64,000 nt of DNA from Hymenobacter yonginensis (GCF_027625995.1 NZ_CP115396.1:4464501-4528500), one strand, 5' to 3'; counted from the stretch's first letter, positions 26,905 to 35,327 are shown. The notes: generated from the letters alone by a model not told the origin. Numbers and translations: made by a program.

Positions 26905-28140
26905 TGACGTCCTCCCACAAAACCGGACCGCTGTAAAGTAGAGAAATCAGGCACTTGTTGTATCTTAAAGTCAAGAGACACGTGCCATGAAAAAGACGAA
27001 ATTCACCGAGGCCCAGATCGTGTTTGCCTTGCGTAAGGCCGACACCGGCGTGGCCGTTGCAAAGGGGGGGGCGGAAGATGGGCATCAGCGAGGCGACCTA
27101 CTACAATTGGAAGAAGAAATACGGCGGGATAGGGGTACCTGAGTTGCGCCGATTGAAGCAGTTGGGAGAAGAGAATTTGCACCTCAAGCAACTGGTGGCC
27201 GACCTGAGCCTGGACAAGCAGATGCTGCAGGACGTACTGAAAAAAAAGTTCTGAAGCCCGTGCAGCGTCGACACACGGCTCACCACCTGATCAACGCCTA
27301 CCGCATCTCGACTCGTCGGGCCTGCCAGGTCGTATCGCTGCAGCGTACACTCGAGCTGGTACTACCGACCGCACGGGCGGGACGACACAGTGCTGCGCCG
27401 GCGGTTGCGGGAGCTAGCCCAGATACGGGTGCGCTACGGCTGCCAGTGCCTGTTCACATTGCTGCGACGGGAAGACTGGCCGGACAATCATAAGCGCGTG
27501 CATCGGCTCTACTGCCTGGAAGGGCTGCATTTACGCAGCAAACGTCCCAAGCGCAGCCGGGCCGCGGCGCACCGGCTGGAACGGGTCAAATTGCAGCGGC
27601 CGCACCAGAGCTGGAGCATGGATTTTGTGGCTGATCAGCTCTTCGATGGGCGCAAGATTCGCGCCTTAACGATAGTCAATAACTTTAGTCGCCAGTGCCT
27701 GGCCATTCACGTGGGGCAGTCGCTGAAAGGCGAGGATGTAGTGTCCGTGATGAGCCGCCTGCAGCAAATGGTAGGTGTCGTACCCGAGCGCATCCAGGTC
27801 GATAACGGCAGCGAGTTTATCAGTAAAGCGCTGGATAAATAGGCCTATGAGCAGCGGGTCACGCTGGACTTCTCGCGACCCGGCAAACCGACGGACAACC
27901 CGTATATTGAGTCGTTCAACGGTAGTTTTCGGGACGAGTGCCTGAACGTACACTGGTTCTTGTCACTAACCGATGCGCAGGAGAAAATCGAGCAGTGGCG
28001 GCAGGAGTATAACAGCTTCCGACCACACAGCTCGTTGCAGAATTTAACGCCCGATGAGGTCATGGCGGCAACCACTACTGTCGAGCTTCAGAACGCCTGA
28101 TTCTCTACTGCGGGCCGGTCCAGCAATTGGGAGGAGGTCA
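26905..28140 (+). mobile_element. Decayed IS3-family insertion sequence
   Basis: About 1236 bp between imperfect terminal inverted repeats. The left end starts TGACGTCCTCCC; the right end read backwards is TGACCTCCTCCC. Similar inner parts follow (CCGGACCG and AGTAGAGAAATCAGGC). OrfA and OrfB-type transposase parts lie between them but are broken. No convincing target-site duplication is seen. Confidence 0.75.
26987..28100 (+). pseudogene. IS3-family transposase (OrfA/OrfB), broken
   Basis: OrfA starts MKKTKFTEAQIVFALRKAD. It is shifted at a G8 run near 27065 and continues as RKMGISEATYYNWKKKYGG, then a leucine-zipper-like helix (27180-27250). OrfB begins near 27258 (AYRISTRRACQVV), shifts frame near 27345, and continues LRRRLRELAQIRVRYG. 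The DDE catalytic residues are recognisable: WSMDFVAD, VDNGSEF and [16 protein letters not shown] at 27840-27842 replaces a probable Trp codon between the second Asp and the Glu. At least two frameshifts beyond the normal OrfA-OrfB slip plus the stop make it inactive, unless the G8 run is a sequencing error. Confidence 0.8.
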
Positions 28141-28196
28141 ATTGCTTGAAGTCTACTCACGTACTAATTTGAGTATTTAGAGCACTTCTCAGGTTA

Positions 28197-29055
28197 GAGA
28201 GTGTTTGGGAATTAGGTGAGGCGATTTAAGCACATGGTGATGTTGGCCAGTAGGAGCCAGCAGGTATGACTGGCGGGGGTATATTCATAGTCCACGGCCA
28301 GTCTGCGGAAGCAGGCCAGCCAGGCAAAGGTGCGTTCCACGACCCAGCGTTTGGCGACGGGCACAAAGCCGCGCTGGGTGGGTGGGCGGCTGGCCACCTG
28401 ATGCTGTAGCCCGAGGCCGTGCAGGTGGTGGGCAAAGCGGCCCCGGTAGGCCGCGTCGGTCAGTACCGATTGTACCCGGGCCGCCCACCAAGGCCGATGG
28501 GGCAGTAAGCCCAGGGCTCCACGGCTGTCGTGGCCGTTGGCTGCATGTACGTGCGCGGCCCAGATGCGCCCACCCGCATCGGTGAGAATCTGTCGTTTGC
28601 GCCCGTTGACATGCTTGCCCCCATCCAGGCCCCGGTGCTCGAAAATGCGGGGTGCCAGTTTCACGCTCTGGCTGTCCACGCAGACCAGCGAGGGCAGGGC
28701 TTCCCGTCCATCGTGGAGCCGATCCAGCGCATTGAGCATCGTATTCAGGCGGGCCCAGAGGCCCGTTTGCTGCCAGCGGTAGAAATAGTAATAGACCCCG
28801 TCCAGGCCGGAAACTCGGCCGGTAAGGCCCGCCACTGGCCGCCCGTGCGGCAGATATAGAGCAAGGCATTGACCACTTGGCGCAAACACAGCCGGCGGCG
28901 CCGTTGCACGGGCAGCAAGCAGGCCATAACTTGCCACTGCGAGTCAGTAAGGGGTTGATAGCCGTCAACCATAAGCAGACCGGAGCCTAGGAACTCCGCC
29001 TGCAACTTACTGGCTCGTTTTTATTTATGCACTAACACAATTCCCAAACACGCTC
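28197..29055 (-). mobile_element. IS5-family insertion sequence (IS427/IS1031-like)
   Basis: The 859-bp element has 17-bp terminal repeats with 16 matches (GAGAGTGTTTGGGAATT at 28197-28213, and the complement of GAGCGTGTTTGGGAATT at 29039-29055). A 3-bp TTA target duplication flanks it (28194-28196 and 29056-29058), as expected for this IS group. It encodes one transposase in two overlapping frames. Confidence 0.88.
28212..28972 (-). CDS. IS5-family transposase (two frames, probable -1 frameshift)
   Basis: The first frame begins MVDGYQPLTDSQWQVMACLLP and runs to LPAEFPAWTG. The second frame continues as VYYYFYRWQQTGLWARLN and carries the DDE core (CVDSQSVKLAPR; VLTDAAYRGRF; KRWVVERTFAWLACFRR). 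The switch falls at a GGGG run (28796-28799); a -1 slip gives TGVYYYFYRW, in line with IS5 relatives. In this group OrfA and OrfB are often joined by programmed frameshifting, so the IS may be active. Simple mutation is the alternative. Confidence 0.8.
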
Positions 29056-29340
29056 TTAGAGTAAAGCCGCATCCCCGCGCTCCACGATTTCCCGCACCTC
29101 TGCCGCAGTACGCCCATCCGCCGGCTCCGGCTCCACGGCCACCGACGCCACCGCCGCTGCCACCGAGCCGGCCAGCACCAAGTAGCCGCCCAGCGCCACC
29201 ACGGCCGCCGGCAGCGCCACCGGCGCCGTGGCAATGACGCCGCCCACCGCCGCCAGCGCGGCCCCGATGGTGCGTACCTTTCGAAAGAACCGGGGCGTGG
29301 GCAGCGTAACCCGGTCCAATACTGTGAGTTTCTTGTCCAT
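29056..29340 (-). CDS. Small membrane protein of the lysis-like cluster
   Basis: This 94-residue protein has a hydrophobic central region of about 50 residues rich in Ala/Val (TIGAALAAVGGVIATAPVALPAAVVALGGYLVLAGSVAAAVASVA), enough for two membrane helices. The N-terminus is basic (MDKKLTVLDRV). It is the last gene of a - strand run that starts with an M15 endolysin, so a holin-like role is possible. Its stop codon is exactly the TTA target site of the neighbouring IS5 element, so the IS abuts the gene without breaking it. Confidence 0.6.
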   Translation of the reverse strand: MDKKLTVLDRVTLPTPRFFRKVRTIGAALAAVGGVIATAPVALPAAVVALGGYLVLAGSVAAAVASVAVEPEPADGRTAAEVREIVERGDAALL

Positions 29341-29426
29341 GTGAGTAGATGTTAGTTGCTCGTTGTCAGTTATTAGTACCGGTCGGGAAGGCAGCCACTG
29401 ACAACGGACAACTACCCCCTGACAAC

Positions 29427-29873
29427 TTATTTCTGCTCCAGCCGCGCCAGAATCCGGTCGGCCCATTTGTTCCGCGAGTCCTGCTCCTTGCTGGCTTCGG
29501 TGAGCACCTTGGTGCGTTCCTCCACCAGGGCCATGGTCTTGTCGATGTTGGCCAGCCGCTCGGTCAGCTTGAGCACTAGGTCGGTCATCTCCTTGCGCAG
29601 CTCGGCCCGCTGCTGCAGGCTCTCCACCCGCACCTGCTCAGCCTGCAGCTTCATTTCCTCGCGCAGCTTGGCTTCCCTCGATACCGCCGACACATGATAG
29701 TCGTCCACCTTCAGGGCCAGGGCCGACTGCTGCTGCTCCTGTTTCTGACACGCCACCTTCAGCTCCTCCACCGCCCGCCAGTTCTTCACGAAGTACAGCA
29801 CCACCGCCGCCACGGCCCCCACTATCGACGTCACCACGCCCCAGTGCTCCAGAATCGGGCTATCCACGTCCAT
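29427..29873 (-). CDS. Membrane-anchored coiled-coil protein (holin- or spanin-like)
   Basis: This 148-residue protein has one N-terminal membrane segment (VVTSIVGAVAAVVLYFV, about 12-28) and a long charged coiled coil (VEELKVACQKQEQQQSALAL to LVEERTKVLTEASKEQ). The ATG at 29873 was chosen. It overlaps the end of the endolysin gene by 14 bp, so the two are translated together. This arrangement is typical of phage lysis cassettes, where such a protein can be a holin, an antiholin or part of a spanin. No specific family is recognised. Confidence 0.65.
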   Translation of the reverse strand: MDVDSPILEHWGVVTSIVGAVAAVVLYFVKNWRAVEELKVACQKQEQQQSALALKVDDYHVSAVSREAKLREEMKLQAEQVRVESLQQRAELRKEMTDLVLKLTERLANIDKTMALVEERTKVLTEASKEQDSRNKWADRILARLEQK

Positions 29874-30360
29874 CACCTCCTTTCCCTGCCGGAGCTGCCG
29901 GCAGTAGTACCTCGAAGTGCGGCCGGTCCCGCATCTTCCAGTCGCCACCCCACACCACCAGCGCATCGGCATACTTCATCAGCCGGGCGAACTTGGAGAG
30001 CAGCAGCCCCGACCACGACACCGACCCATCCGCCAGCAGAAACGCCACATCCAGCGCCGGGGTAGGAGGGCCCAGGTTATGCTTCGACTCGCCTCCGCGC
30101 TTGTAAGTCACAATGAGCCCCGGCCGCGTGCGACCCTGCGCGAATAGCTCATTCTGTCGTTCGGGAGTGCGGTAGCATTCCGTAATGATGGGCCGCCCCG
30201 CCAGCCGCAGCACCGGGTCGCCCAGCCAACGGGCAAGCGCCTGGGTGTAGGACGCCGCCAGGTGCGGCACGGCTTGGGCCAGTCGTTGGGCCTGCGCGGT
30301 GGCTTGGTTCGGACTCAGCGCCGGAGGCAGCCGGGTAGGAGTGGGTATGGCGGCAGACAT
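29860..30360 (-). CDS. M15-family endolysin (L-alanyl-D-glutamate / D,D-peptidase type)
   Basis: This 166-residue peptidoglycan peptidase is of the VanY/phage endolysin M15 group. Zinc-binding residues are visible: SKHNLGPPTPALDVAF gives His94 and Asp104, and RPHFE gives His148. ECYRTPERQNELFAQGRT is the typical M15 entry loop. No signal peptide is present, so it needs a holin-like partner; two membrane proteins follow on the same strand. A lysis enzyme in an element without visible structural genes suggests a former prophage or a satellite that keeps its own lysis. Confidence 0.88.
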   Translation of the reverse strand: MSAAIPTPTRLPPALSPNQATAQAQRLAQAVPHLAASYTQALARWLGDPVLRLAGRPIITECYRTPERQNELFAQGRTRPGLIVTYKRGGESKHNLGPPTPALDVAFLLADGSVSWSGLLLSKFARLMKYADALVVWGGDWKMRDRPHFEVLLPAAPAGKGGDGRG

Positions 30361-30660
30361 GTTGTAGTTTGATGTAATTAACGTAAGTAAAGTTGCATAA
30401 TTTACACTACAATGGAATAGCGGGTTGCGTTGTTCGGAATCTTTTGATTATTGCACTTTGCTGGGCGCTGCCTTCGGCCCGGGCTGTCCAGGGCTCCGCT
30501 TCGCTCCGGTGCTGCGCACCCGGCCGGGGCTCTGATACCCGACGACACCAGCAGCGGCAACCGTAGCCGCCGCTACGGCCCCGCCCGGCCCTTCCCATCC
30601 CTAGCGCATCCTCCCGTTTCCGGCTGATTCAGCTGCTCCGATTGTCGTTCCACGCTCCGG

Positions 30661-30765
30661 CCCGCCTCCCGCACTCCTGCGTCACTTGGTCGGCCGGCCT
30701 CCGCTACCGAAGCCCCCGCCCGGCCCGCCTCCCGCGTTCCTGCGTCACTTGGTCGGCCGGCCTCC
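30661..30765. repeat. Tandem duplication with 63-bp period
   Basis: A 42-bp unit (30661-30702) recurs at 30724-30765 with two mismatches. Its core is TGCGTCACTTGGTCGGCCGG. Shorter diverged copies (CTCCGGTCGGCCAG, CCCGCTGGTCGGCCGG) lie further right, to about 31,200. Confidence 0.8.
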
Positions 30766-31333
30766 ACCCACCCACCAGCTGCTGATTCTATGGCTACTGC
30801 AGGCCGTGCCACGCTGCGGCCCAGGGCCCGAAAAAGGCCCCCGGCCTCCGCTACCACCCCCACGGCCCGCCTCCCTCCGGTCGGCCAGCCTACCGCCCCA
30901 CACACGCCCCGACGCCCGCCCACCGCACCGGCCCAGGCTGCCAATTCGCAACCGAAGGTCAGCGCAGCTAAGGTCGCCGGCTCCCGCTGGTCGCCACCTC
31001 CCAAGCGGGCATCCTGGCCGCCTCCCACCCGCCCAGTACCAGGCACTGAAGCCTGCAGCAACTATCTGAGGCCTGATGCAACTCCCCGGACGACAGGCAT
31101 TGCCTCAGGCTCACAGAAGCCCGCCGCGTTAGGCTTCGCGCTCTGGCTGACACGTCGCACGGCGGCTTTCATGCCCAGCCTCCCGCTGGTCGGCCGGTCA
31201 TCCACCTCGGCCCCACAGCTACAGCGGCTTGCGGCGGCGCCAGCTGCTGAGTGATTCAGGGCCTCATAAGGTGCCCTTCGGGCGGTGTTTCTCCGGGGGC
31301 GGCCCCCCGGACCCCCTGGCATTTAGCGGTAGT

Positions 31334-31349
31334 GGGGGCGGCCGCCCCC
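31334..31349. repeat. Perfect 16-bp palindrome
   Basis: GGGGGCGGCCGCCCCC, directly after a C-rich/G-rich hairpin-forming stretch (31290-31320). It may form a stable stem or be a protein-binding site; no function is shown. Confidence 0.5.
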
Positions 31350-31501
31350 GCCAGGGGCCGCTACAGCGTCAGGCGTGCCCCTGGGCGCACGTTCCGGCAG
31401 CAGGCGCGGCGGTTGGGCGGGTTAGCGGCTGGCGTGGCGTGGCGGGGCTGTTTTCGCGCCGCCGGCACAGGCTGCCACCAGCCGGCCCGGTGGGGCAGGC
31501 C

Positions 31502-31891
31502 TCACAGCCCCAGCCCGCCGCCGGGTGCGGGCGCCGCCACCCACTCCAGCACCTTGCCCAGCCGGGCGGCCCGGCGGGCCGCGTCCAGCGTGCCGCGGCT
31601 CACCCCGTCCCAGCACACCAGCACCAGGTCGGCCGCGGCCACTATCCGCCCGTTGCGCACCAGTGGCGCGGCCCGGCCGTGGGCGGCATAGTCCGGCCGG
31701 TACTCGGTCAGCGGCACCAGGTTGCGCATGGCCCAGCGGGCCGCCAGCTCATCCACCCCGGCCGCCCCGCCGCTCACTACCCCGGCCAGCTCGCCGGCTC
31801 CGTGCAGCTCGTCCAGGCGGGCCAGCAGTTCGGGGCATTGCGCCAGGGTACGGCTACCCACCACGGCCACCATTTTTTGTTCTTTTCTCAT
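31502..31891 (-). CDS. SLOG-family (DUF2493-like) nucleotide-binding protein
   Basis: This 129-residue Rossmann-like protein has the SLOG/DUF2493 signature: VAVVGSRTLAQ near the start, GVVSGGAAGVDELAARWA in the middle, VLVCWDGVSRGTLDAARRA near the end. SLOG domains bind nucleotides or their derivatives, and DUF2493 members are common in phages and plasmids. It lies alone on the - strand and is transcribed away from the A+T-rich region at 31892-32081. An ATG at 31873 is an alternative start. Its role in the element is unknown. Confidence 0.78.
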   Translation of the reverse strand: MRKEQKMVAVVGSRTLAQCPELLARLDELHGAGELAGVVSGGAAGVDELAARWAMRNLVPLTEYRPDYAAHGRAAPLVRNGRIVAAADLVLVCWDGVSRGTLDAARRAARLGKVLEWVAAPAPGGGLGL

Positions 31892-32081
31892 ACTGCAGTA
31901 TACGTAAATCGTGTGTAGTTTGGTGTGTAGTGTGGATAACTTTTGTTGTAGTATAGTGTATGTAGTGTGTAGAAAAGTTAGTATATTAGGGTAGTAGTTC
32001 GGGAGAGGCCCGAGCACCCGCGCACACGGCAGGCAGGGCCCGGCCCGCCAGGAGCGCACCTCACGGCTAACACCTACAGCC
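31892..32081. promoter_or_regulatory. Divergent A+T-rich region with GTGTGTAG repeats
   Basis: It separates the SLOG gene (-) from the small-gene operon (+). The 8-mer GTGTGTAG occurs at 31911, 31923 and 31965, with related GTGTA elements between them. The same half-site occurs in the repressor/Cro operator region (10410-10513). I infer a shared regulator, possibly the S24 repressor. Confidence 0.5.
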
Positions 32082-32429
32082 ATGCTTACCTCCTTACAGT
32101 TCGCGCAGCTTGCCGCTGCCGCGTGGGCGGGTCCCGCCCCCATCGTGCAGGCTTCCATCAGCACCTGCCAGCCCTTTACCGGCCACCTCGCCACCTACTA
32201 CACGGTTACCTACACCGTGGGCGGGGCCATGTTCCACGCGCCGCTGTGCGGGTTGTGTCCCTTTCAGGCCGTGGCCGCCGCTGCCGCTGCCGGGGTGCCG
32301 GTCAGCCGCTACCACGCCCAGCACGTCATCAGCCGCACCGCCGCCGCCTTGTGCGGGGTGCAGTTGCTCCGCCCCGGCTTCGCCTGCCGGGCCCGCCGCC
32401 ACCGCGTAGCCCACCGCCTCCATGCGTAG
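32082..32429 (+). CDS. Small hypothetical protein
   Basis: This 115-residue, Ala-rich protein has no recognised family. It contains several Cys and His residues (FHAPLCGLCPF; Cys-rich pair at about 57-60) and a basic C-terminus (CRARRHRVAHRLHA). It is the first of a run of small + strand genes with 8-bp and 4-bp overlaps, and that coupling is the main argument that it is real. An earlier open frame shares its start region but lacks upstream signals. Confidence 0.5.
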   Translation: MLTSLQFAQLAAAAWAGPAPIVQASISTCQPFTGHLATYYTVTYTVGGAMFHAPLCGLCPFQAVAAAAAAGVPVSRYHAQHVISRTAAALCGVQLLRPGFACRARRHRVAHRLHA

Positions 32430-32736
32430 CCCGGCCACCGCCGTAGCGCCCGCCCCGGTCGGGGCGGGCAGCTACACCCGCCGCCGCTGCTACCCTGAGC
32501 GCGAGATGTCGGTGAGTTTGTTCGGCGGCCTGCGCGAGGTGTCGGCGGCCGTGGCCTACTACGTGCAGTGGGTGTCGGATGAGTTCTACAGCTACAAAGG
32601 CACGGCGCCCCATGTGCAGCTGCGCGGGGTGTATTGCCTGCGCACCGGGCGCCCGCTATACGTGGGGGCCCGCCAGGAGCAGGCCCTGCGCGAGCAGCTG
32701 GAGGACTTACTGGGCCGGGAGGGCCGCCGGCTATGA
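32422..32736 (+). CDS. Small hypothetical protein
   Basis: A 104-residue protein with a basic N-terminus (SYTRRRCYPERE) and a more structured C-terminal half (AVAYYVQWVSDEFYSYKG, then GVYCLRTGRPLYVGARQEQALREQLEDLL). It overlaps the previous gene by 8 bp and the next by 4 bp. No family is recognised. Operon position suggests a role in early element DNA metabolism. Confidence 0.55.
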   Translation: MRSPATAVAPAPVGAGSYTRRRCYPEREMSVSLFGGLREVSAAVAYYVQWVSDEFYSYKGTAPHVQLRGVYCLRTGRPLYVGARQEQALREQLEDLLGREGRRL

Positions 32737-33029
32737 GCCGCGCCACCCACCCGCAGCAGGCGGGCCGCTGGTATGCGGCCTGCCTCTACGCCGCCGGCCC
32801 CGGCTGGGCCGTGGTGCGCGACGTGGCCCGGCCGGGCACGGTGCCCGGCGGCCCCGGCCTCTACCAGATGCAGGCCGGCCCCGGCCGCTACATCACGCAG
32901 GAGGCCGCCACGGCCGCCGCCGAGGCGCTGAACCTGCCCCCGGAGCCCAGCCGCTGGGATGATATGCACCCCGCCGACTGGGACGAATACGAGGACGACG
33001 ACGAGTACCCCCGCACCCCTGGGATCTGA
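32733..33029 (+). CDS. Small acidic hypothetical protein
   Basis: A 98-residue protein with WYAACLYAAGPGWAVVRDVARPG, then YITQEAATAAAEALN, and a very acidic tail (DWDEYEDDDEYP). The ATG at 32733 overlaps the stop of the gene before it. The pattern resembles small phage early proteins. No family is assigned. Confidence 0.55.
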   Translation: MSRATHPQQAGRWYAACLYAAGPGWAVVRDVARPGTVPGGPGLYQMQAGPGRYITQEAATAAAEALNLPPEPSRWDDMHPADWDEYEDDDEYPRTPGI

Positions 33030-33089
33030 AATAAGTCATCCACCAGCCCGCGCCCGCTCACGGCGGCGCGGGCCCCACTACCTCACCTC

Positions 33090-33404
33090 ATGCCCGCTAC
33101 CGCTACCACGTACCAGCCTCATCTGCTCGACCCGCACAGCGCCGAGCCCCAACCCATCCACCCCGCCAACGGCCGCAGCTTCAAGCTGGCCGAACTCTAC
33201 CGGCTGCTTGATTGCCAGACGGTGGACGTGGTGCGCCTCACCGACGAGTTGATTCTCATCATCGACGACGAAGGCAAGTTTCGGAACCCCTGCTACCTGA
33301 ACCTGCTGGCTACCTACCTCTGGTACCAGTACCAGCCCGAAGCCCGCGGCCAGGACAGCATCGTCGGCCGCGCCATCCTCTGCCACGACAAGCAGTTCCG
33401 CTAG
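33090..33404 (+). CDS. DUF3846-like protein
   Basis: This 104-residue protein fits the DUF3846 pattern of phage and plasmid proteins: PIHPANGRSFKLAELYRLLDCQTVDVVRL (about 22-50), ELILIIDDEGKFRNPCYLN, and SIVGRAILC near the end. DUF3846 has no established function. It begins ~60 bp after the preceding gene in the same operon. Confidence 0.65.
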   Translation: MPATATTYQPHLLDPHSAEPQPIHPANGRSFKLAELYRLLDCQTVDVVRLTDELILIIDDEGKFRNPCYLNLLATYLWYQYQPEARGQDSIVGRAILCHDKQFR

Positions 33405-33478
33405 ACCCGCACCCTTACCAAGTATCCACGGCGAAGGGGCCGGCCGCCGACTGGCCCCACCTTTTACTTCTTCCTACT

Positions 33479-34177
33479 ATGGCAACCGCCACCAAAACCC
33501 CAAAATCCGCTGCCGCTGCTCCCGTTACGCCTGCCGCGTCGGCCGCAGCCCTCACGCCCAGCCGGGCCTACCTGACGGCCACCGTGGACGAGGCCACGGG
33601 CGAAGTCACCGAAACCAGCCGCTTCCGCTACCTGCCCGGCCACCCCAAGCAGATTCGCGCCGACCTGAAAGCCGGCGTGTTCAACGTGGGCGGCGACAAG
33701 GTGCTGGGCAAGTCCATCAGCTTCATTCCCATGGCCCTGCGCATTTTCTCGGATAACATTCTGAACATGGGCCGCAAGGTGTGGGCCGAGCTGTTTTTCG
33801 TGGATGACACCGGGGCCGTGTGCGCCGTGCTGTTCCACGGCTACAGCGTCGAAAACCTGCAGAAGCTCAACGCCAGCCTGTTCTACGACGACCTGAAGCT
33901 CACCGACGTGCTGCTCACCGTCACCCCGCAGAAGAAGCAGACCGAGAAGGACGGCAAGCCCGCTACCTATTTCATTGCTGAGTTCAGCTACACCGCCGCC
34001 GACCCGGCCCAGGTGCAGGCCCTGCAGGAGTTTGCCGAAGATTTTGACCTCTACCGCGAAGAAACCCTGACCGGCACCGAGGAGCGCCGCATCACGCAGG
34101 GTTACCGCCTGCCGGCCCGCTACACCGAGCCCCAGCCCGCCCAGCTCGCCGCCGCCCAGCCCGTCGAAGCTGCCTAA
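33479..34177 (+). CDS. Hypothetical recombination-operon protein
   Basis: A 232-residue protein with a low-complexity Ala/Thr/Pro N-terminus (to about 45), a folded middle (VGGDKVLGKSISFIPMALRIFSDN, then AVLFHGYSVENLQKLN) and a C-terminal Pro/Ala tail. The gene lies two genes before a RecE-like exonuclease. In phages such a nuclease is usually paired with an annealing or ssDNA-binding protein, so this is a candidate partner. No RecT or SSB signature is recognised, so this is context only. Confidence 0.6.
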   Translation: MATATKTPKSAAAAPVTPAASAAALTPSRAYLTATVDEATGEVTETSRFRYLPGHPKQIRADLKAGVFNVGGDKVLGKSISFIPMALRIFSDNILNMGRKVWAELFFVDDTGAVCAVLFHGYSVENLQKLNASLFYDDLKLTDVLLTVTPQKKQTEKDGKPATYFIAEFSYTAADPAQVQALQEFAEDFDLYREETLTGTEERRITQGYRLPARYTEPQPAQLAAAQPVEAA

Positions 34178-34250
34178 GCCCGCCGGCCCCTGCCTAACAG
34201 GGCAGGGGCCACCCGGCCGCCCTCACTACTCAATACTAACTACTAACTCT

Positions 34251-34496
34251 ATGCCCACCTCCCTCGAAATCCCGCAGCTGGTGATTCACCAGCCCGCCCG
34301 CGACGAAGCCGAAGCCGCCCGGCTCGCCGCCCTGTCCCGCCTCGTCGAGGCCGCTGAGCCCTTGCCCGACCTGCGCGACCTTGCCCCGGCCGTGCGCGAG
34401 CTGTTCCCGGCCCCAGCCTACGAAGTGGGCTGCGGCGGCGCCCACGTCTGGCTCCACCGCCAGGGCGAAAGCCAACGTCTGGCCTTCATCAGCTGA
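34251..34496 (+). CDS. Small hypothetical protein
   Basis: An 81-residue protein with a helical N-terminal half (DEAEAARLAALSRLVEAAEPLPDLRDL) and a short beta-rich end (CGGAHVWLHRQGESQRLAF). It has no recognised family. It sits between the genes at 33479 and 34554 and shares their strand and composition. Confidence 0.5.
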   Translation: MPTSLEIPQLVIHQPARDEAEAARLAALSRLVEAAEPLPDLRDLAPAVRELFPAPAYEVGCGGAHVWLHRQGESQRLAFIS

Positions 34497-34553
34497 AAGC
34501 AAAACGCATCAGAACGACAACCAATCCTCCAAGTACCTAAGCCCCCAACCGCC

Positions 34554-35222
34554 ATGTTCCATACTGTTACCGCCCATCCCGGCCTCACGCAGGCCCAGCA
34601 CCGCGCCCTTCCGTTCGTCAGTAATACCGACCTGAGCAACCTCAAAAACGAGGCTCTGGGTCTCACCCGCACCGGCAACCCGCAGGCCCTCACGTTCGGC
34701 GTCGCCTTCCACGAGGCCGTATTGGAGCCGCACCGCTACCACGCCCCGCAGTGCCTGCCCCCGGCCCAGCTGCGCCTGCTCGATAATCTGGCCGCCGCCG
34801 TGCGCCGCCAGCGCTACTGCCGCGACCTGTTATATAGAGGCACCGCCGAGCTGACCCACACCGCCACCCACACCGAAACCGGCCTTACCGTCAAGATTCG
34901 CCCCGACCTGCTCGTGGTAACGCCCCGCCTCGGCCGCCGGGTGCTGGTCGACTTCAAAACCACCAGCTGCCGCGACTACGCCCAGTTCGTGGCTACCATC
35001 GAGCAGTACGACTATGACCGCCAGGCCGCCTTCTACACCGATGTGCTGCAGGCCGACCGCTTCCTGATAGTGGGCGTGCAGAAGAAAGCCCCGCACGACA
35101 TCTGGCTGGTGGAATTGTCAGCCGACGCCGACACGATGGCGCAGGGCCGCAAGAAGTACCGCCGGCTGTTGCAACTCTACGCCGAGCAGCAGCCGGCAGC
35201 GGTTGAGGCCTGCTTTCCATAG
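34554..35222 (+). CDS. RecE-like PD-(D/E)XK exonuclease (exodeoxyribonuclease VIII type)
   Basis: This 222-residue nuclease is of the RecE C-terminal/DUF3799 group. It shows FGVAFHEAVLEP (His53), RPDLL (Asp118), LVDFKTT (Asp133, Lys135) and YDYDRQAAFY (Gln157), which together form the PD-(D/E)XK site. Members resect double-stranded DNA 5'-3' for single-strand annealing recombination, often paired with RecT-like proteins. It is the last gene of the rightward operon and is followed by a strong bidirectional hairpin. A role in element replication or circularisation is plausible. Confidence 0.85.
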   Translation: MFHTVTAHPGLTQAQHRALPFVSNTDLSNLKNEALGLTRTGNPQALTFGVAFHEAVLEPHRYHAPQCLPPAQLRLLDNLAAAVRRQRYCRDLLYRGTAELTHTATHTETGLTVKIRPDLLVVTPRLGRRVLVDFKTTSCRDYAQFVATIEQYDYDRQAAFYTDVLQADRFLIVGVQKKAPHDIWLVELSADADTMAQGRKKYRRLLQLYAEQQPAAVEACFP

Positions 35223-35245
35223 CCCGGCCGATGCTCCGGCCCATA

Positions 35246-35279
35246 AGAAAACCCCGACCGTAACCGGCCGGGGTTTTCT
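35246..35279. terminator. Bidirectional terminator between convergent genes
   Basis: Perfect 11-bp arms AGAAAACCCCG (35246-35256) and CGGGGTTTTCT (35269-35279). They lie between the RecE-like gene (+) and the gene at 35328-35822 (-). Confidence 0.9.
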
Positions 35280-35327
35280 GTGCAGGTGCGCCAGGGCAGG
35301 CGCTAGGGCGTTGGGCCCTGCTATCCG

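Larger units (their letters stand above)
30361..31501. other. Very GC-rich stretch without a convincing gene
   Basis: This 1.14-kb region lies between the endolysin (- strand) and the SLOG gene (- strand). It starts with ~60 bp of A+T-rich promoter-like DNA that contains TTTACACTACAA (30402-30413). The rest is extremely GC-rich and repetitive: a 63-bp-period duplication at 30661-30765, scattered copies of a GGTCGGCC core, and a perfect 16-bp palindrome at 31334-31349. Open frames run on several strands but lack folded-protein character. One - strand frame (30573-31061) has a 21-residue repeat and cannot be fully excluded. Confidence 0.5.

Noticed and set aside
28141-28196. Functional gene remnant between the two IS elements
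   Set aside because: Only 56 bp are left, and no coding similarity to the neighbours is seen.
30573-31061. A - strand frame with a 21-residue repeat
   Set aside because: It starts with TTG, is low-complexity, and could come simply from a 63-bp DNA duplication. I kept the repeat but did not call a gene.
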